Shown here in pieces: positions 35,205-43,406 of a stretch of DNA of 64,000 nucleotides. Below the pieces are notes generated by a model. It made no database searches. It had not been told where the DNA came from and saw only the letters and a list, made by a program, of their open reading frames with translations. Positions within the stretch are counted from its first letter, which is position 1. Every line of letters begins with the position of its first letter. The stretch spans positions 992,001 through 1,056,000 of the forward strand of contig NZ_BEWC01000001.1 in NCBI RefSeq assembly GCF_003112575.1, given 5' to 3'. Source of the DNA: Streptomyces ardesiacus. Lineage in GTDB: Bacteria > Actinomycetota > Actinomycetes > Streptomycetales > Streptomycetaceae. The translations under genes were made by a program, and so were the position numbers.

Positions 35205-36367
35205 GGGCCCTCGACGAGGTCGGCGGGGCCCGGCGTGGCCGGTGAGGCGTGACCGGACAGGGCCAGCGTGAGGTCGAGTTCGGCGAGCAGGCAGCGGATC
35301 ACGTGCTCGACGCCCGCCTGCCCGTCCAGGCCGAGCCCGTAGACGTAGGGGCGGCCCAGGAGTACCGCCCGCGCGCCGAGGGCGAGGGCCTTGAAGACGT
35401 CGTCGCCGGTGCGCACACCGCTGTCGAACAGCACGGTGAGCCGGTCGCCGGCCGCCTCCACCACGCGCGGCAGCGCGTCGGCCGCGGCGAGGGAGCCGGC
35501 CACCTGGCGGCCTCCGTGGTTGGAGACGACCACGCCGTCCATCCCGGCGTCGGCGGCGAGCCGTGCGTCGTCCGGGTGCAGGACGCCCTTGAGGACGATC
35601 GGACCGTCCCAGTTCTCCCGCAGGAACGCCAGGTCGGGCCACGACTTGGCGGGGTCGGAGAACATGCCGACGAAATGCATCACCGCCGCGTCGGGATCCT
35701 CGTGCACCGGCTTGGCCAGACCCGCCCGGAAGGCCGGGTCCGAGAAGTAGTTGGCGGTGCCCACCCCGTGCAGGAAGGGCAGGTACGCCTGGTCCAGGTC
35801 ACGCGGGCGCCAGGACAGCAGGGGCGTGTCCAGCGTGACGAACAGCGCCGTGTACCCGGCCGCCCCGGCCCGGTCCAGGAAACTGCGCGCCACCTCACGG
35901 TCCTTGGGCCAGTACAGCTGGAACCAGCGCTCGGCGTCGCCCATCGCCTCGGCGACCTGCTCCATGGGCGTGCTGGAGGCGGAGGACAGGATGTACGGAA
36001 CGCCCTGCGCGGCCGCGGCCCGGGCGGCGGCCGGCTCCGCGTCCGGATGCATGATCGACAGGACGCCGACCGGGGCCAGCGCCAGCGGGGCGGGCAGGGC
36101 GCGGCCCAGCACCTCGACGCTCAGGTCCCGCTCGTGCACGTCGCGGAGCATGCGCGGCACGATCCGGCGCCTGTCCAGCGCCGCCCGGTTGGCGCGGGCG
36201 GTGCTGCCGTCGCCCGCGCTGCCCGCGACGTACCCGAAGGGGCCGGGGGCCAGGCGCCGTTCGGTCAGTTCCTCCAGTCGGGTCAGATCGGTGGGCAGCC
36301 GCGGCACCGCGCCCGTCATGCCGTTCAGGTAGATCTCGTACTGGAAGTCCGCCCAGTGCTTCGGCAT
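35198..36367 (-). CDS. FMN-dependent alpha-hydroxy-acid oxidase (lactate 2-monooxygenase-like)
   Basis: The product has 389 residues. PFGYVAGSAGDGSTARANR, LALAPVGVLSIMHPDAEP, YWPKDREV and the active-site block VVSNHGGRQV (catalytic His, substrate Arg) identify the FMN-dependent 2-hydroxy-acid dehydrogenase family. LFDSGVRTGDDVFKALALGA is the phosphate-binding end of the barrel. Length and N-terminus (MPKHWADFQYEIYLNG) fit actinobacterial lactate 2-monooxygenase-like enzymes. ATG at 36367 has GAGAGGCGG upstream. Confidence 0.9.
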   Translation of the reverse strand: MPKHWADFQYEIYLNGMTGAVPRLPTDLTRLEELTERRLAPGPFGYVAGSAGDGSTARANRAALDRRRIVPRMLRDVHERDLSVEVLGRALPAPLALAPVGVLSIMHPDAEPAAARAAAAQGVPYILSSASSTPMEQVAEAMGDAERWFQLYWPKDREVARSFLDRAGAAGYTALFVTLDTPLLSWRPRDLDQAYLPFLHGVGTANYFSDPAFRAGLAKPVHEDPDAAVMHFVGMFSDPAKSWPDLAFLRENWDGPIVLKGVLHPDDARLAADAGMDGVVVSNHGGRQVAGSLAAADALPRVVEAAGDRLTVLFDSGVRTGDDVFKALALGARAVLLGRPYVYGLGLDGQAGVEHVIRCLLAELDLTLALSGHASPATPGPADLVEGPV

Positions 36368-36724
36368 CCCACGTCCGCCTCTCGTCGTCGAGCTCGCGCT
36401 GCCGGCACCATACCCGTCGGTATGCCGGGGGCGGACGCCGGGGCGGCGGGGCTGTTCCAGGGATGTTTCAGGCCTATTGGCGAAGGCGTGGATCACGCCA
36501 TTCGGCCTGTTCCGGACCCCGTATTCGATCAAGAAGTGCCCTGTTCCGGACTTGGAACGTTCCAACTCCGTTACTTCACGCCACTGATTCAATACGCAAG
36601 GTTACCGAAACCCGTGGGGTCGAGATGAGTTTCGGCGCCGGACTCGGCAGACTCGCGCTCGCCGCCCCGGCACCCACCGGGCCGGGCCGGCACCACCCTC
36701 GACACGAGCGGAAGGATGCACACG
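36368..36724. promoter_or_regulatory. Divergent control region, FMN oxidase / protease inhibitor
   Basis: These 357 bases have no gene. CCTGTTCCGGAC occurs twice (36506-36517 and 36540-36551), and the second copy abuts a perfect 14-bp palindrome TTGGAACGTTCCAA at 36552-36565. The cluster of TTCC/GGAA elements looks like an operator for one or both divergent genes. Confidence 0.5.
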
Positions 36725-37159
36725 ATGCGGAACACCGCGCGCCGGGCAGCGACTCTGGGCCTGACGGCCACCGCCGTCTGCGGGCCCCTCGCCGGGGCCT
36801 CCCTCGCCTCCCCGGCCACCGCCCCCGCGTCGCTCCACGCCCCCTCGGCCCTGGTGCTGACCGTGGGGCGCGGAGAGAGCGCTGCCACCACCGCGCCCCT
36901 GCGCGCGGTCACCCTGACCTGCGCCCCGACCGCCTCCGGCAGCCACCCGGCGCCCGCCGCGGCCTGCGCCGAACTGCGCGCCGCACACGGCGACCCGGGC
37001 GCCCTGAGCGCCGACGAGCCGGTGACGTGCACCCGGGAGTACGCCCCCGTGGTCGTCACCGTCGACGGGGTCTGGCAGGGCCCGCGCCTCTCCTACGAAC
37101 GCACCTTCGCCAACGAGTGCGTGAAGAACGCGGCCAGTACGAGCGTCTTCACGTTCTGA
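36725..37159 (+). CDS. Subtilisin inhibitor-like (SSI) secreted protease inhibitor
   Basis: The product has 144 residues with a signal peptide ([19 protein letters not shown], cleaved near ASLAS). The C-terminal block [20 protein letters not shown] and the ending STSVFTF are the SSI signature, with paired cysteines. At the reactive loop CTREYAPV, Arg104 occupies P1, so trypsin-like proteases are the expected targets, whereas classical SSI has Met there and inhibits subtilisin. ATG at 36725 has GGAAGG at proper spacing; the ATG nine bases upstream would overlap it. Confidence 0.95.
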   Translation: MRNTARRAATLGLTATAVCGPLAGASLASPATAPASLHAPSALVLTVGRGESAATTAPLRAVTLTCAPTASGSHPAPAAACAELRAAHGDPGALSADEPVTCTREYAPVVVTVDGVWQGPRLSYERTFANECVKNAASTSVFTF

Positions 37160-37164
37160 GGGAC

Positions 37165-37246
37165 CGGGCCCGCCGGGACCGTGCGGCATGACCGGCTGCT
37201 CGCCGCTGGGGAGTGCGAGCGCCGCCGCACCGGTCCCGCGGGCCCG
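37165..37246. terminator. Long imperfect hairpin after the SSI gene
   Basis: Arms of 23 bases (37165-37187 and 37224-37246) pair almost completely with one bulge on each side. It starts six bases after the inhibitor stop. Confidence 0.65.
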
Positions 37247-37252
37247 CACCGG

Positions 37253-37285
37253 GGACGGCGGACGGAGTGGGGCCGTCCGCCGTCC
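37253..37285. terminator. Second hairpin between convergent genes
   Basis: GGACGGCGGACGG pairs perfectly with CCGTCCGCCGTCC (13 bp, 7-base loop), 26 bases beyond the CDGSH stop on the minus strand. It probably ends the minus-strand operon. Confidence 0.75.
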
Positions 37286-37310
37286 TCCGGTACCGGGAAC
37301 CCGGGCCGCG

Positions 37311-37559
37311 TCAGTCCTTCGTGGCCGGCCCGTCGCCGGGCCCCGCCGACCGGGCCCGGTGGCTCGTGTCGCACCAGGGGAAGCGCCGGCTGCGACGGCA
37401 CGTGCACAGCGCCACCCGGAAGCGGTCGGAGGACACCGTCGTGCCGTCCTCCAGTTCCACCTCCACCGGGCCCTCCACCAGCAGCGGGCCCCGGCGCTGC
37501 ACCTTGATCCGGCGGGGCGCGGCGGGCGGGCGGGGCGGCTCAGACGGGGAGTTCGGCAC
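37311..37559 (-). CDS. CDGSH-type iron-sulfur protein
   Basis: The product has 82 residues. Cys52, Cys54, Cys63 and His67 in CTCRRSRRFPWCDTSH form the complete CDGSH motif (C-x-C-x2-S-x3-P-x-C-D-x2-H), which binds a labile redox-active [2Fe-2S] cluster with one His ligand. Partners of bacterial members are mostly unknown. GTG at 37559 lies inside the end of the methyltransferase gene (20-base overlap), so the two are coupled. It is the last gene of the cassette. Confidence 0.9.
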   Translation of the reverse strand: MPNSPSEPPRPPAAPRRIKVQRRGPLLVEGPVEVELEDGTTVSSDRFRVALCTCRRSRRFPWCDTSHRARSAGPGDGPATKD

Positions 37560-38193
37560 GGACCACCACCAGCTCCTCCTCGTACTCGGCCACGGACAGC
37601 AGACCGCGCTGCCGCAGCCAGCGCTCCCGGCCGCGCACCACGGGACCGAACGCGATCCGCCGCCGCCGGGTGACCGCGGCCTTCAGCCCCGCCTCACGCA
37701 GCAGCGCCTCGGTGCGCGCGGGGTCGCTGAGCGCGGACTGCACGAGCAGCAGCACCCCGCCGGGGCGCAGCAGCCCGGGCGCCTGTCGGCAGATCCGGTC
37801 CAGGACCATGCGGCCGTCGTGGCCCGCGTCCCAGGCCCGGGCGGCACCCCGCGGCCGGCGGCCGCCGGCGGGCGCCGGCACGTACGGCGGGTTGGCCAGC
37901 ACCAGGTCGAACGACTCACCGCGTACGGGCGTGAAGAGGTTGCCGTGGCGGACGCGGATGCGCACCCCGGCCCGGGCCGCGTTGAGCCGCGCGGCGCACA
38001 CCGCGCGCCAGGACACGTCCACCGCGGTCACCCGGCCGCCGCGCAGCGCCGCGGCCAGGGCGAGGGCGCCCGTGCCGGTGCCCACGTCGAGCACCGCCGC
38101 GCCCGGCGGGAGCGACTCGTCGGACAGCGCCCCGGCCAGCAGGGCGGTGTCATCCTGTGGGGCGTAGACGCCCGGAAGCACCGTGAAATTCAC
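37540..38193 (-). CDS. HemK2/MTQ2-type NPPY methyltransferase
   Basis: The product has 217 residues. VLDVGTGTGALALAAALRGG is the SAM-binding motif I, and LVLANPPYVPAP is the NPPY catalytic motif of enzymes that methylate Gln, Asn or adenine amides. The ending RRRRIAFGPVVRGRERWL is typical of the MTQ2-like group. The target is unknown; a release factor is possible by homology, a protein of this cassette by context. GTG at 38193 is the family-like start (VNFTVLPGVYAPQDD), though its ribosome site is weak; TTG at 38202 is an alternative. Confidence 0.87.
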   Translation of the reverse strand: MNFTVLPGVYAPQDDTALLAGALSDESLPPGAAVLDVGTGTGALALAAALRGGRVTAVDVSWRAVCAARLNAARAGVRIRVRHGNLFTPVRGESFDLVLANPPYVPAPAGGRRPRGAARAWDAGHDGRMVLDRICRQAPGLLRPGGVLLLVQSALSDPARTEALLREAGLKAAVTRRRRIAFGPVVRGRERWLRQRGLLSVAEYEEELVVVRAELPV

Positions 38194-38214
38194 GGACCCC
38201 AAGTACCCCGGCCG

Positions 38215-39246
38215 TCACGAAGTATGGGAGGTTTCCGCAGGCACGCGCGGTGCGGCCGGCAGCGGCGTGCGCAGCGAGGACCGCCCCGCCCGCCAGTGGG
38301 CCAGCAGCTCGGCGCCGAAACGGTCCTCGAGGTGGCCGGTGGCGTCGATGCCGAAGACGACGTCCGCCGCCAGGTGCGGCTCCTGCTCCAGCAGACCGTC
38401 GATCACCTCGTGCCGCACGATCTGCTCGTGCACGGCGTCGGCCTCCACGTGCTCGTCGTAGAAATGCTCGGCGGCCGGTCCGGCACCGGTGCGGCGCATC
38501 GCCTCGGCGAGCCGCCGGGAACCGGGCGACGACGTGATCTCCACCGCCGCGAAGTGCCCCACCAGCGCGCCGCGCAGCGACCGGTGCAGGCCGAACAGGG
38601 ACATCATGTTCACCGTCGCCAGGCAGGCGGCCGAGGCCGCGTCGAGATGGGCCCCGTACGTCGTGTCCAGGCCCAGGTCCGTCATCAGGTCGGCGAACAG
38701 ACGGGCGTGCACGCGGTCGGCACGGCCGCCGCCGTACTCGTCGAACTCCACCGCCGCCATCGCCGCCTTCGAGCGGCCCCACAGCCGCGGCAGCACCCAG
38801 GCGTGCGGGTCGGCCTCCTTGAGGTGGTACAGGGAGCGCTGGGCCGCGTACTCGCGCAGGTGCCAGAGCTCTCCCTCGTCGCGCAGGAAGTGGCTCACGC
38901 CCTCGCCGTGCACGGGTTCGACGAGCAGCGCGCCGACCGCGTCCGCCACGCTCTCGTGGACCGGGGTGCCGGCCCGCAGGGCCTCCAGGAACCGCCGCTC
39001 CAGTGCGGCCCGCACCCTCAGCAGGTCCGGGTCCCACTCCAGTCCGGGCGAGACGCCCGCGAAGCCGCGGTAGTGCAGCTCGTAGCACTGGTACAGCGCG
39101 AGCTGCAGGTCGTCGCCGTACGCCGATGCGGCGGCGACGGCCTCGGGGTCCGGCAGCGGGCCCGTCCCGCGCAGACGGGCGCCGACGGCCCCGGAGAGCG
39201 GTCCCCGGGGCGTCGGCAGCGGTGGTCCTTCACGGTCGTACTCCAT
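38215..39246 (-). CDS. Heme-oxygenase-like iron-containing redox enzyme (HDO fold)
   Basis: The product has 343 residues. The helical domain from about residue 95 carries Glu/His-rich pairs spaced as in heme-oxygenase-like diiron proteins: LVEPVHGEGVSHFLRDE, AAVEFDEYGGGRADRVH and DEHVEADAVHEQIVRHE. Known members of this fold oxidise fatty acids, amino acids or aromatic amines; the substrate here is unknown. ATG at 39246 lacks a clear ribosome site, so the start is moderately certain. It is the first gene of a three-gene cassette with the methyltransferase (21-base gap) and the CDGSH protein. Confidence 0.85.
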   Translation of the reverse strand: MEYDREGPPLPTPRGPLSGAVGARLRGTGPLPDPEAVAAASAYGDDLQLALYQCYELHYRGFAGVSPGLEWDPDLLRVRAALERRFLEALRAGTPVHESVADAVGALLVEPVHGEGVSHFLRDEGELWHLREYAAQRSLYHLKEADPHAWVLPRLWGRSKAAMAAVEFDEYGGGRADRVHARLFADLMTDLGLDTTYGAHLDAASAACLATVNMMSLFGLHRSLRGALVGHFAAVEITSSPGSRRLAEAMRRTGAGPAAEHFYDEHVEADAVHEQIVRHEVIDGLLEQEPHLAADVVFGIDATGHLEDRFGAELLAHWRAGRSSLRTPLPAAPRVPAETSHTS

Positions 39247-39301
39247 GCGCCGCGAGTACCCGGACGCCGCCGCGGCACCCCCGGTCGCGCGAAGCGGTGT
39301 C

Positions 39302-39481
39302 TCACTCGCCCTCGGCGTCCCGCTGGGCGCCGGTGTTGGGGGAGGTGGCGTCGCCCGCCTCGCCCCGGTGTGCGCCCTGGTCGGACTCCGCGTCGCGGGG
39401 CCTGGCCTCCTCGATCTCGCGCAGGACCTCCTCGACCGCGGTCTCGGGCTTCTTGTCGTCGTGCTCGCCGTTCCGGGACAC
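39302..39481 (-). CDS. Small acidic protein, 59 aa
   Basis: A 59-codon frame begins VSRNGEHDDKKPETAVEEVL and ends in GAQRDAEGE. It is strongly hydrophilic, Glu/Asp-rich, and the first half is predicted helical. GTG at 39481 has an excellent GAAGGAGG at the right distance, the best single reason to accept it. It sits between the Ppx/GppA gene and the HDO gene on the same strand. I recognise no family. Confidence 0.7.
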   Translation of the reverse strand: MSRNGEHDDKKPETAVEEVLREIEEARPRDAESDQGAHRGEAGDATSPNTGAQRDAEGE

Positions 39482-39502
39482 GAAGTCCTCCTTCTCGCTC
39501 GT

Positions 39503-39521
39503 GGCGTACGGTGCGTACGCC
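39503..39521 (-). promoter_or_regulatory. Inverted repeat between Ppx/GppA and the acidic gene
   Basis: GGCGTAC-N5-GTACGCC is a perfect 7-bp repeat 20 bases after the phosphatase stop and 22 bases before the acidic gene start. It could be an operator or a weak terminator. Confidence 0.45.
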
Positions 39522-39541
39522 GGGTCGGTTCAGTGGGACGT

Positions 39542-40552
39542 TCAGTTCGACGCGGACGCCAGGCGCAGCGGCACCGGCGCCCGCACCGCGGCCTCGTCGC
39601 TGCGCCGGACCACGTCGGCCCACCAGGACGGGCCGTCCTCGATGTGGCGCAGCAGGACCCCCTCCCGGATCGCCCAGGGGCAGAGCGTCACCGACTCCAG
39701 ACCGGTCAGCTTCATCGCCGTGTGCCCCACGACGGCGCCGGCCAGACTCTGCGCCGAGCGCGGCGCGGAGATGCCGGGCAGCCGGGCCCGTTCGGCGGCG
39801 GGCAGGGCGGCGAGCCGGCCCACCGCCTCCCCGAGGTCGCGGCGGCGCATCCGGCGCTCCGTGAACGGCCCGTGGCGCCCGGGCGGGGCACCGCACAGCC
39901 GCCCGAGCTGCTGGAAGGTCCGCGAGGTGGCCACGGCGGTCCGCGGCCCCTCCCAGCGGATCCGCGCCGCCACGTCCCGCAGTTGGTGGCGGACCCTGCG
40001 GCGCAGTGCCCTGATCTGGTCCCGCGACGCCGGGTCCCGGCCGCCCGCCAGGAACTCGTGGGTCAGCCGGGCCGCTCCCAGGGGCAGCGAGGCCACGAAG
40101 CCGGGCAGCCGGCCGCGCCCGAACGCGACCTCCAGGGAGCCGCCGCCTATGTCGAGCAGCGCGAGCGGCCCGGACCGCCAGCCCATCCAGCGCCGGGCCC
40201 CGAGGAACGTCAGCTCCGCCTCCACCTCGCCCGGCAGCGTGCACAGCGGCACACCGGTGCGGGCGTGGACGGTGCGCAGCACCTCGCACCGGTTCGGCGC
40301 GGCGCGCACCACGGCGGTCGCGAAGGCCGGCGGCCCCGGCGCGCCCCACCGCTCCGCGGTCCGGCTCGCGTCGGCGACCGCCTCGACGAGCCGCTCCACG
40401 GCCTCCTCCGGGACCGGGCCGCCCGGCCGGACCTGTTCCGACAGCCGCAGCCGCCACTTGGCGGTGTGCACCGGCAGCGGGACCCCGCCCTCGGCGTCCG
40501 CCACCATGAGCCGGACCGTGTTCGACCCCACGTCCACCACGCTGATCCGCAT
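39542..40552 (-). CDS. Ppx/GppA-family phosphatase
   Basis: The product has 336 residues. VVDVGSNTVRLMVADAEGG is the phosphate-1 motif, ALLDIGGGSLEVAFG the phosphate-2 motif, and SLPLGAARLTHEF follows as in exopolyphosphatase/guanosine pentaphosphate phosphatases. Length matches the short (two-domain) actinobacterial Ppx proteins. It would hydrolyse polyphosphate or pppGpp. ATG at 40552 is 30 bases downstream of the ABC transporter stop, so cotranscription with the peptide-export genes is possible. Confidence 0.9.
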   Translation of the reverse strand: MRISVVDVGSNTVRLMVADAEGGVPLPVHTAKWRLRLSEQVRPGGPVPEEAVERLVEAVADASRTAERWGAPGPPAFATAVVRAAPNRCEVLRTVHARTGVPLCTLPGEVEAELTFLGARRWMGWRSGPLALLDIGGGSLEVAFGRGRLPGFVASLPLGAARLTHEFLAGGRDPASRDQIRALRRRVRHQLRDVAARIRWEGPRTAVATSRTFQQLGRLCGAPPGRHGPFTERRMRRRDLGEAVGRLAALPAAERARLPGISAPRSAQSLAGAVVGHTAMKLTGLESVTLCPWAIREGVLLRHIEDGPSWWADVVRRSDEAAVRAPVPLRLASASN

Positions 40553-40582
40553 GAGGGCAACAGGTACCCGTTCGAGCGCCGG

Positions 40583-43405
40583 TCAGGCCAGCTGGCGCCG
40601 CACCAGCTCGTGCAGCCGGCCTCCCGTGTCGGCGAGCAGCTCGGCCGGCGGCCCCTGCTGGGCGACCCTGCCGTCCTCCATCACGATCACACGGTCGGCG
40701 TCCAGCACCGTGGACAGCCGGTGCGCGATCACGACGCGGGTGGCGTTGAGCGCCTTGGTCGACTCGATCACCGTGCGCTGCGTCGCGTTGTCCAGGGCGC
40801 TGGTCGCCTCGTCGAAGAAGAGGATGCGCGGGCGGCGGATCAGCGCCTGCGCGATCATCAGCCGCTGCCGCTGGCCCCCGGAGACCGCGCCGCTGCCCGA
40901 CACGATGGTGTGCAGGCCCATCGGCATCCGCCTGATGTCCTCCGCGAGCCCCGCCATCTCGGCCGCCGCCATGGCCTCCTCGGGCGTGTACGGCTCGGTG
41001 CCGCAGATGACGTCCAGGATCGACCCCGTGAACGGCTGCGCGTGCTGGAGCACCACCCCGCACTGCCGGCGCACCGCCGACTGGTCCAGCGCGGCCAGGT
41101 CCTGGCCGTCGTACAGGACGCTGCCCGACAACGGCCGGTCGAAGCCGATCAGCAGCCGCAGCAGCGTCGACTTGCCGCAGCCGCTGGGGCCGACGACCGC
41201 GACGAACTCGCCCGGACGCGCCTCGAAGGAGACGTCGTCCAGGACCAGCGGACCGTCGTCGGTGTACCGGAACGACAGCCGGCGCGCCTCGACCGCCCCC
41301 GACAGCGGCCCCGGCCGGGTGCTCGCCGTCCGCACCTCCGGCGTCGCCTCCAGCACCGGCCTGATCTCCTCGAACAGCGGCAGCGCAGCCACCCCCGACA
41401 CGAACGCGCCGGTCACCTGGGTGACCGAGGTCAGCAGCATCGTCACCGAGGCGTTGAAGGTGAGGAACTCCGCCGCCGACATCGAACCGCGCGCCGGGCC
41501 GGCGAGCAGCATGAACATCAGCAGCGTGCACAGCGGCAGGTACACCGCGCCCAGCACCGCGTTCAGGTTCTTGATCCGCCCCGCCCGCCGCTGCAGCTCA
41601 CGGCTGTGCGCGAACCGCTCCGCCCACGCGGCGTAGGCGTAGTTCTCGGCCGCCGCCACCCGCAGCTTGGGCAGCCCGCGCAAGGTCTGGAACGCCTGGT
41701 TGTTCAGCTTGTTGGTGAGCTTGACCAGCCGCCGCTGCCAGCGCACCTGCCACAGCCCGAGCCCCAGGAACACCCCGGCGACGACCACCAGCATGCCGAT
41801 CGCCGCCAGCGCCATCGGCACGCTGAACCAGAGCAGCAGCGCCAGGTTCACCGCCCCCACGGTCACCGACTGGGCCACCGTCGGGCCGACCCCCGCGAGG
41901 AGACGGCGGATCGCGCTGACGCCCATGGCGGCGCTGGCCAGTTCGCCGGTGGAGCGTTCGGTGAAGAACCTCGTCGGCAGCCGCAGCAGCCGGTCCCACA
42001 CGGCGGGCTGCAGCGTCGCCTCGATCCGGCCCTCCAGACGCAGGATGGTGAGGTTCTGCAGCAGCATGAAGGCCGCCGCGACGACGCCGCTCAGCATCAC
42101 CGCGAGACACACCTGCACGATCAGCCCCGTCTGCGCCTTCGGCACGAACTCGCCGAGCACCTTTCCCGTCGCGACCGGCACCAGCGCGCCGAGACCCACC
42201 GTCACCAGACCGGCGAGCAGCAGACCGGCCAGGTCCCGGCGCGTGCCCGCCAGACAGAACCGCAGCAGCCGCAGCGGACCGAGCCGGCGTTCGGGCAGCG
42301 GCCGGTAGAACATCACCGCCCGCGGCTCGAACTCCCCGGCGTTCGCCTTCTCCACCGGCGTCTCACGACCGGTCGCCGGATGCACGGCCACATAGCCGCC
42401 GCGCCGCCACAGCAACGCCACCGGCGCCCCCGACAGGGTGCGGTGCCCGACCAGCGGCCCCACATCGTCCCGCCACCAGCGCTCCTCCAGCCGCACCGAC
42501 CTGGTCCGCACGCGCGAGGCCAGCGCGATCCGCTCCACCGGGTCGAGCCGGTCGCTCTCCGTACGGTCGCGGGCCGGCTCCGCGAGCGGGATCCCGGCCG
42601 CGCGGGCGACCAGGCGGCAGGCCGCGTACGTCGCGTCCGCGTCGGCGGCCGTGGTGCGCCGCGCCTTCCGCCTGCCGAGGGAGGCCAGCAGCGTCCGGTC
42701 CGCCTGCGCGCGCACCGCCTCACCGGCCTCGATGCCGGCCGCGGTCCGCGTCTCATGGGTCCGTTCGAGCTGCTCGATCCAGCGGTCCAGGGTGGTCAGC
42801 AGCCGGTACTGCTGGTCGACCACGCCCTGCCACAGCGCCGGGTCCATCAGCAGGTCGGCGGACGCCTCCTCGCCGTACACCGCCCCGTACTGCACGCTGC
42901 CCGGCGGCACCTGGATCCAGAACACGTCGTCGTCGGTGGGGGCGCCGGCCCGCTCGCCGGCCATCGGCGCCTGGAAGAGGACGGTCAGACCCCGGCCCAC
43001 GCCGAGGGCCAGGGCGTACTCCAGCGGGCTCGTCGCCGGCGGCACGTACTGCGGATTGCCGTACGCGTCGTACGACCACGTCTGGGTGGGCGCCTGCTGG
43101 TACAGCTCGCGCAGCCCGATGCGGTGCACGACGCAGTCCCGCAGCGGACGCGCCACCAGCGTGTGCCGCGGTCCCGCGACCGGACCCAGCAGCGCCGAGC
43201 CCGCCTCCAGACGCCCCAGGTGGTGCCAGTGGCCCTGCTCCGCGGCGTCGACGGCGAACAGGTCCACCGCGCCGGAGACCACGAGCCACAGCACCTGCGG
43301 CCCCTCCAGGTCGAGCCGGCTGGACCCGGCGCAGTCGACGCGCGTGCCCAGCGCGCCCAGCGCCCCGAGGACCAGGTCGCCGTGTTCTTCCCGCACGGTC
43401 GTCAC
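40583..43405 (-). CDS. NHLM-type peptide-export ABC transporter 2 (no peptidase domain)
   Basis: The product has 940 residues. The N-terminal 390 residues form a sensor-like region (cyclic-nucleotide-binding-like sandwich LWLVVSGAVDLFAV at about 50) found in NHLM_micro_ABC2 proteins. Six membrane helices (about 395-670) and an ATPase follow: Walker A VGPSGCGKST, signature VSGGQRQRL, Walker B ILFFDEATS. No C39 Cys is present. GTG at 43405 lies one base after the stop of ABC1, with GGGGAG in that gene's end, so the two are coupled and probably work as a heterodimer or in tandem. Confidence 0.92.
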   Translation of the reverse strand: MTTVREEHGDLVLGALGALGTRVDCAGSSRLDLEGPQVLWLVVSGAVDLFAVDAAEQGHWHHLGRLEAGSALLGPVAGPRHTLVARPLRDCVVHRIGLRELYQQAPTQTWSYDAYGNPQYVPPATSPLEYALALGVGRGLTVLFQAPMAGERAGAPTDDDVFWIQVPPGSVQYGAVYGEEASADLLMDPALWQGVVDQQYRLLTTLDRWIEQLERTHETRTAAGIEAGEAVRAQADRTLLASLGRRKARRTTAADADATYAACRLVARAAGIPLAEPARDRTESDRLDPVERIALASRVRTRSVRLEERWWRDDVGPLVGHRTLSGAPVALLWRRGGYVAVHPATGRETPVEKANAGEFEPRAVMFYRPLPERRLGPLRLLRFCLAGTRRDLAGLLLAGLVTVGLGALVPVATGKVLGEFVPKAQTGLIVQVCLAVMLSGVVAAAFMLLQNLTILRLEGRIEATLQPAVWDRLLRLPTRFFTERSTGELASAAMGVSAIRRLLAGVGPTVAQSVTVGAVNLALLLWFSVPMALAAIGMLVVVAGVFLGLGLWQVRWQRRLVKLTNKLNNQAFQTLRGLPKLRVAAAENYAYAAWAERFAHSRELQRRAGRIKNLNAVLGAVYLPLCTLLMFMLLAGPARGSMSAAEFLTFNASVTMLLTSVTQVTGAFVSGVAALPLFEEIRPVLEATPEVRTASTRPGPLSGAVEARRLSFRYTDDGPLVLDDVSFEARPGEFVAVVGPSGCGKSTLLRLLIGFDRPLSGSVLYDGQDLAALDQSAVRRQCGVVLQHAQPFTGSILDVICGTEPYTPEEAMAAAEMAGLAEDIRRMPMGLHTIVSGSGAVSGGQRQRLMIAQALIRRPRILFFDEATSALDNATQRTVIESTKALNATRVVIAHRLSTVLDADRVIVMEDGRVAQQGPPAELLADTGGRLHELVRRQLA

Positions 43406-43406
43406 C

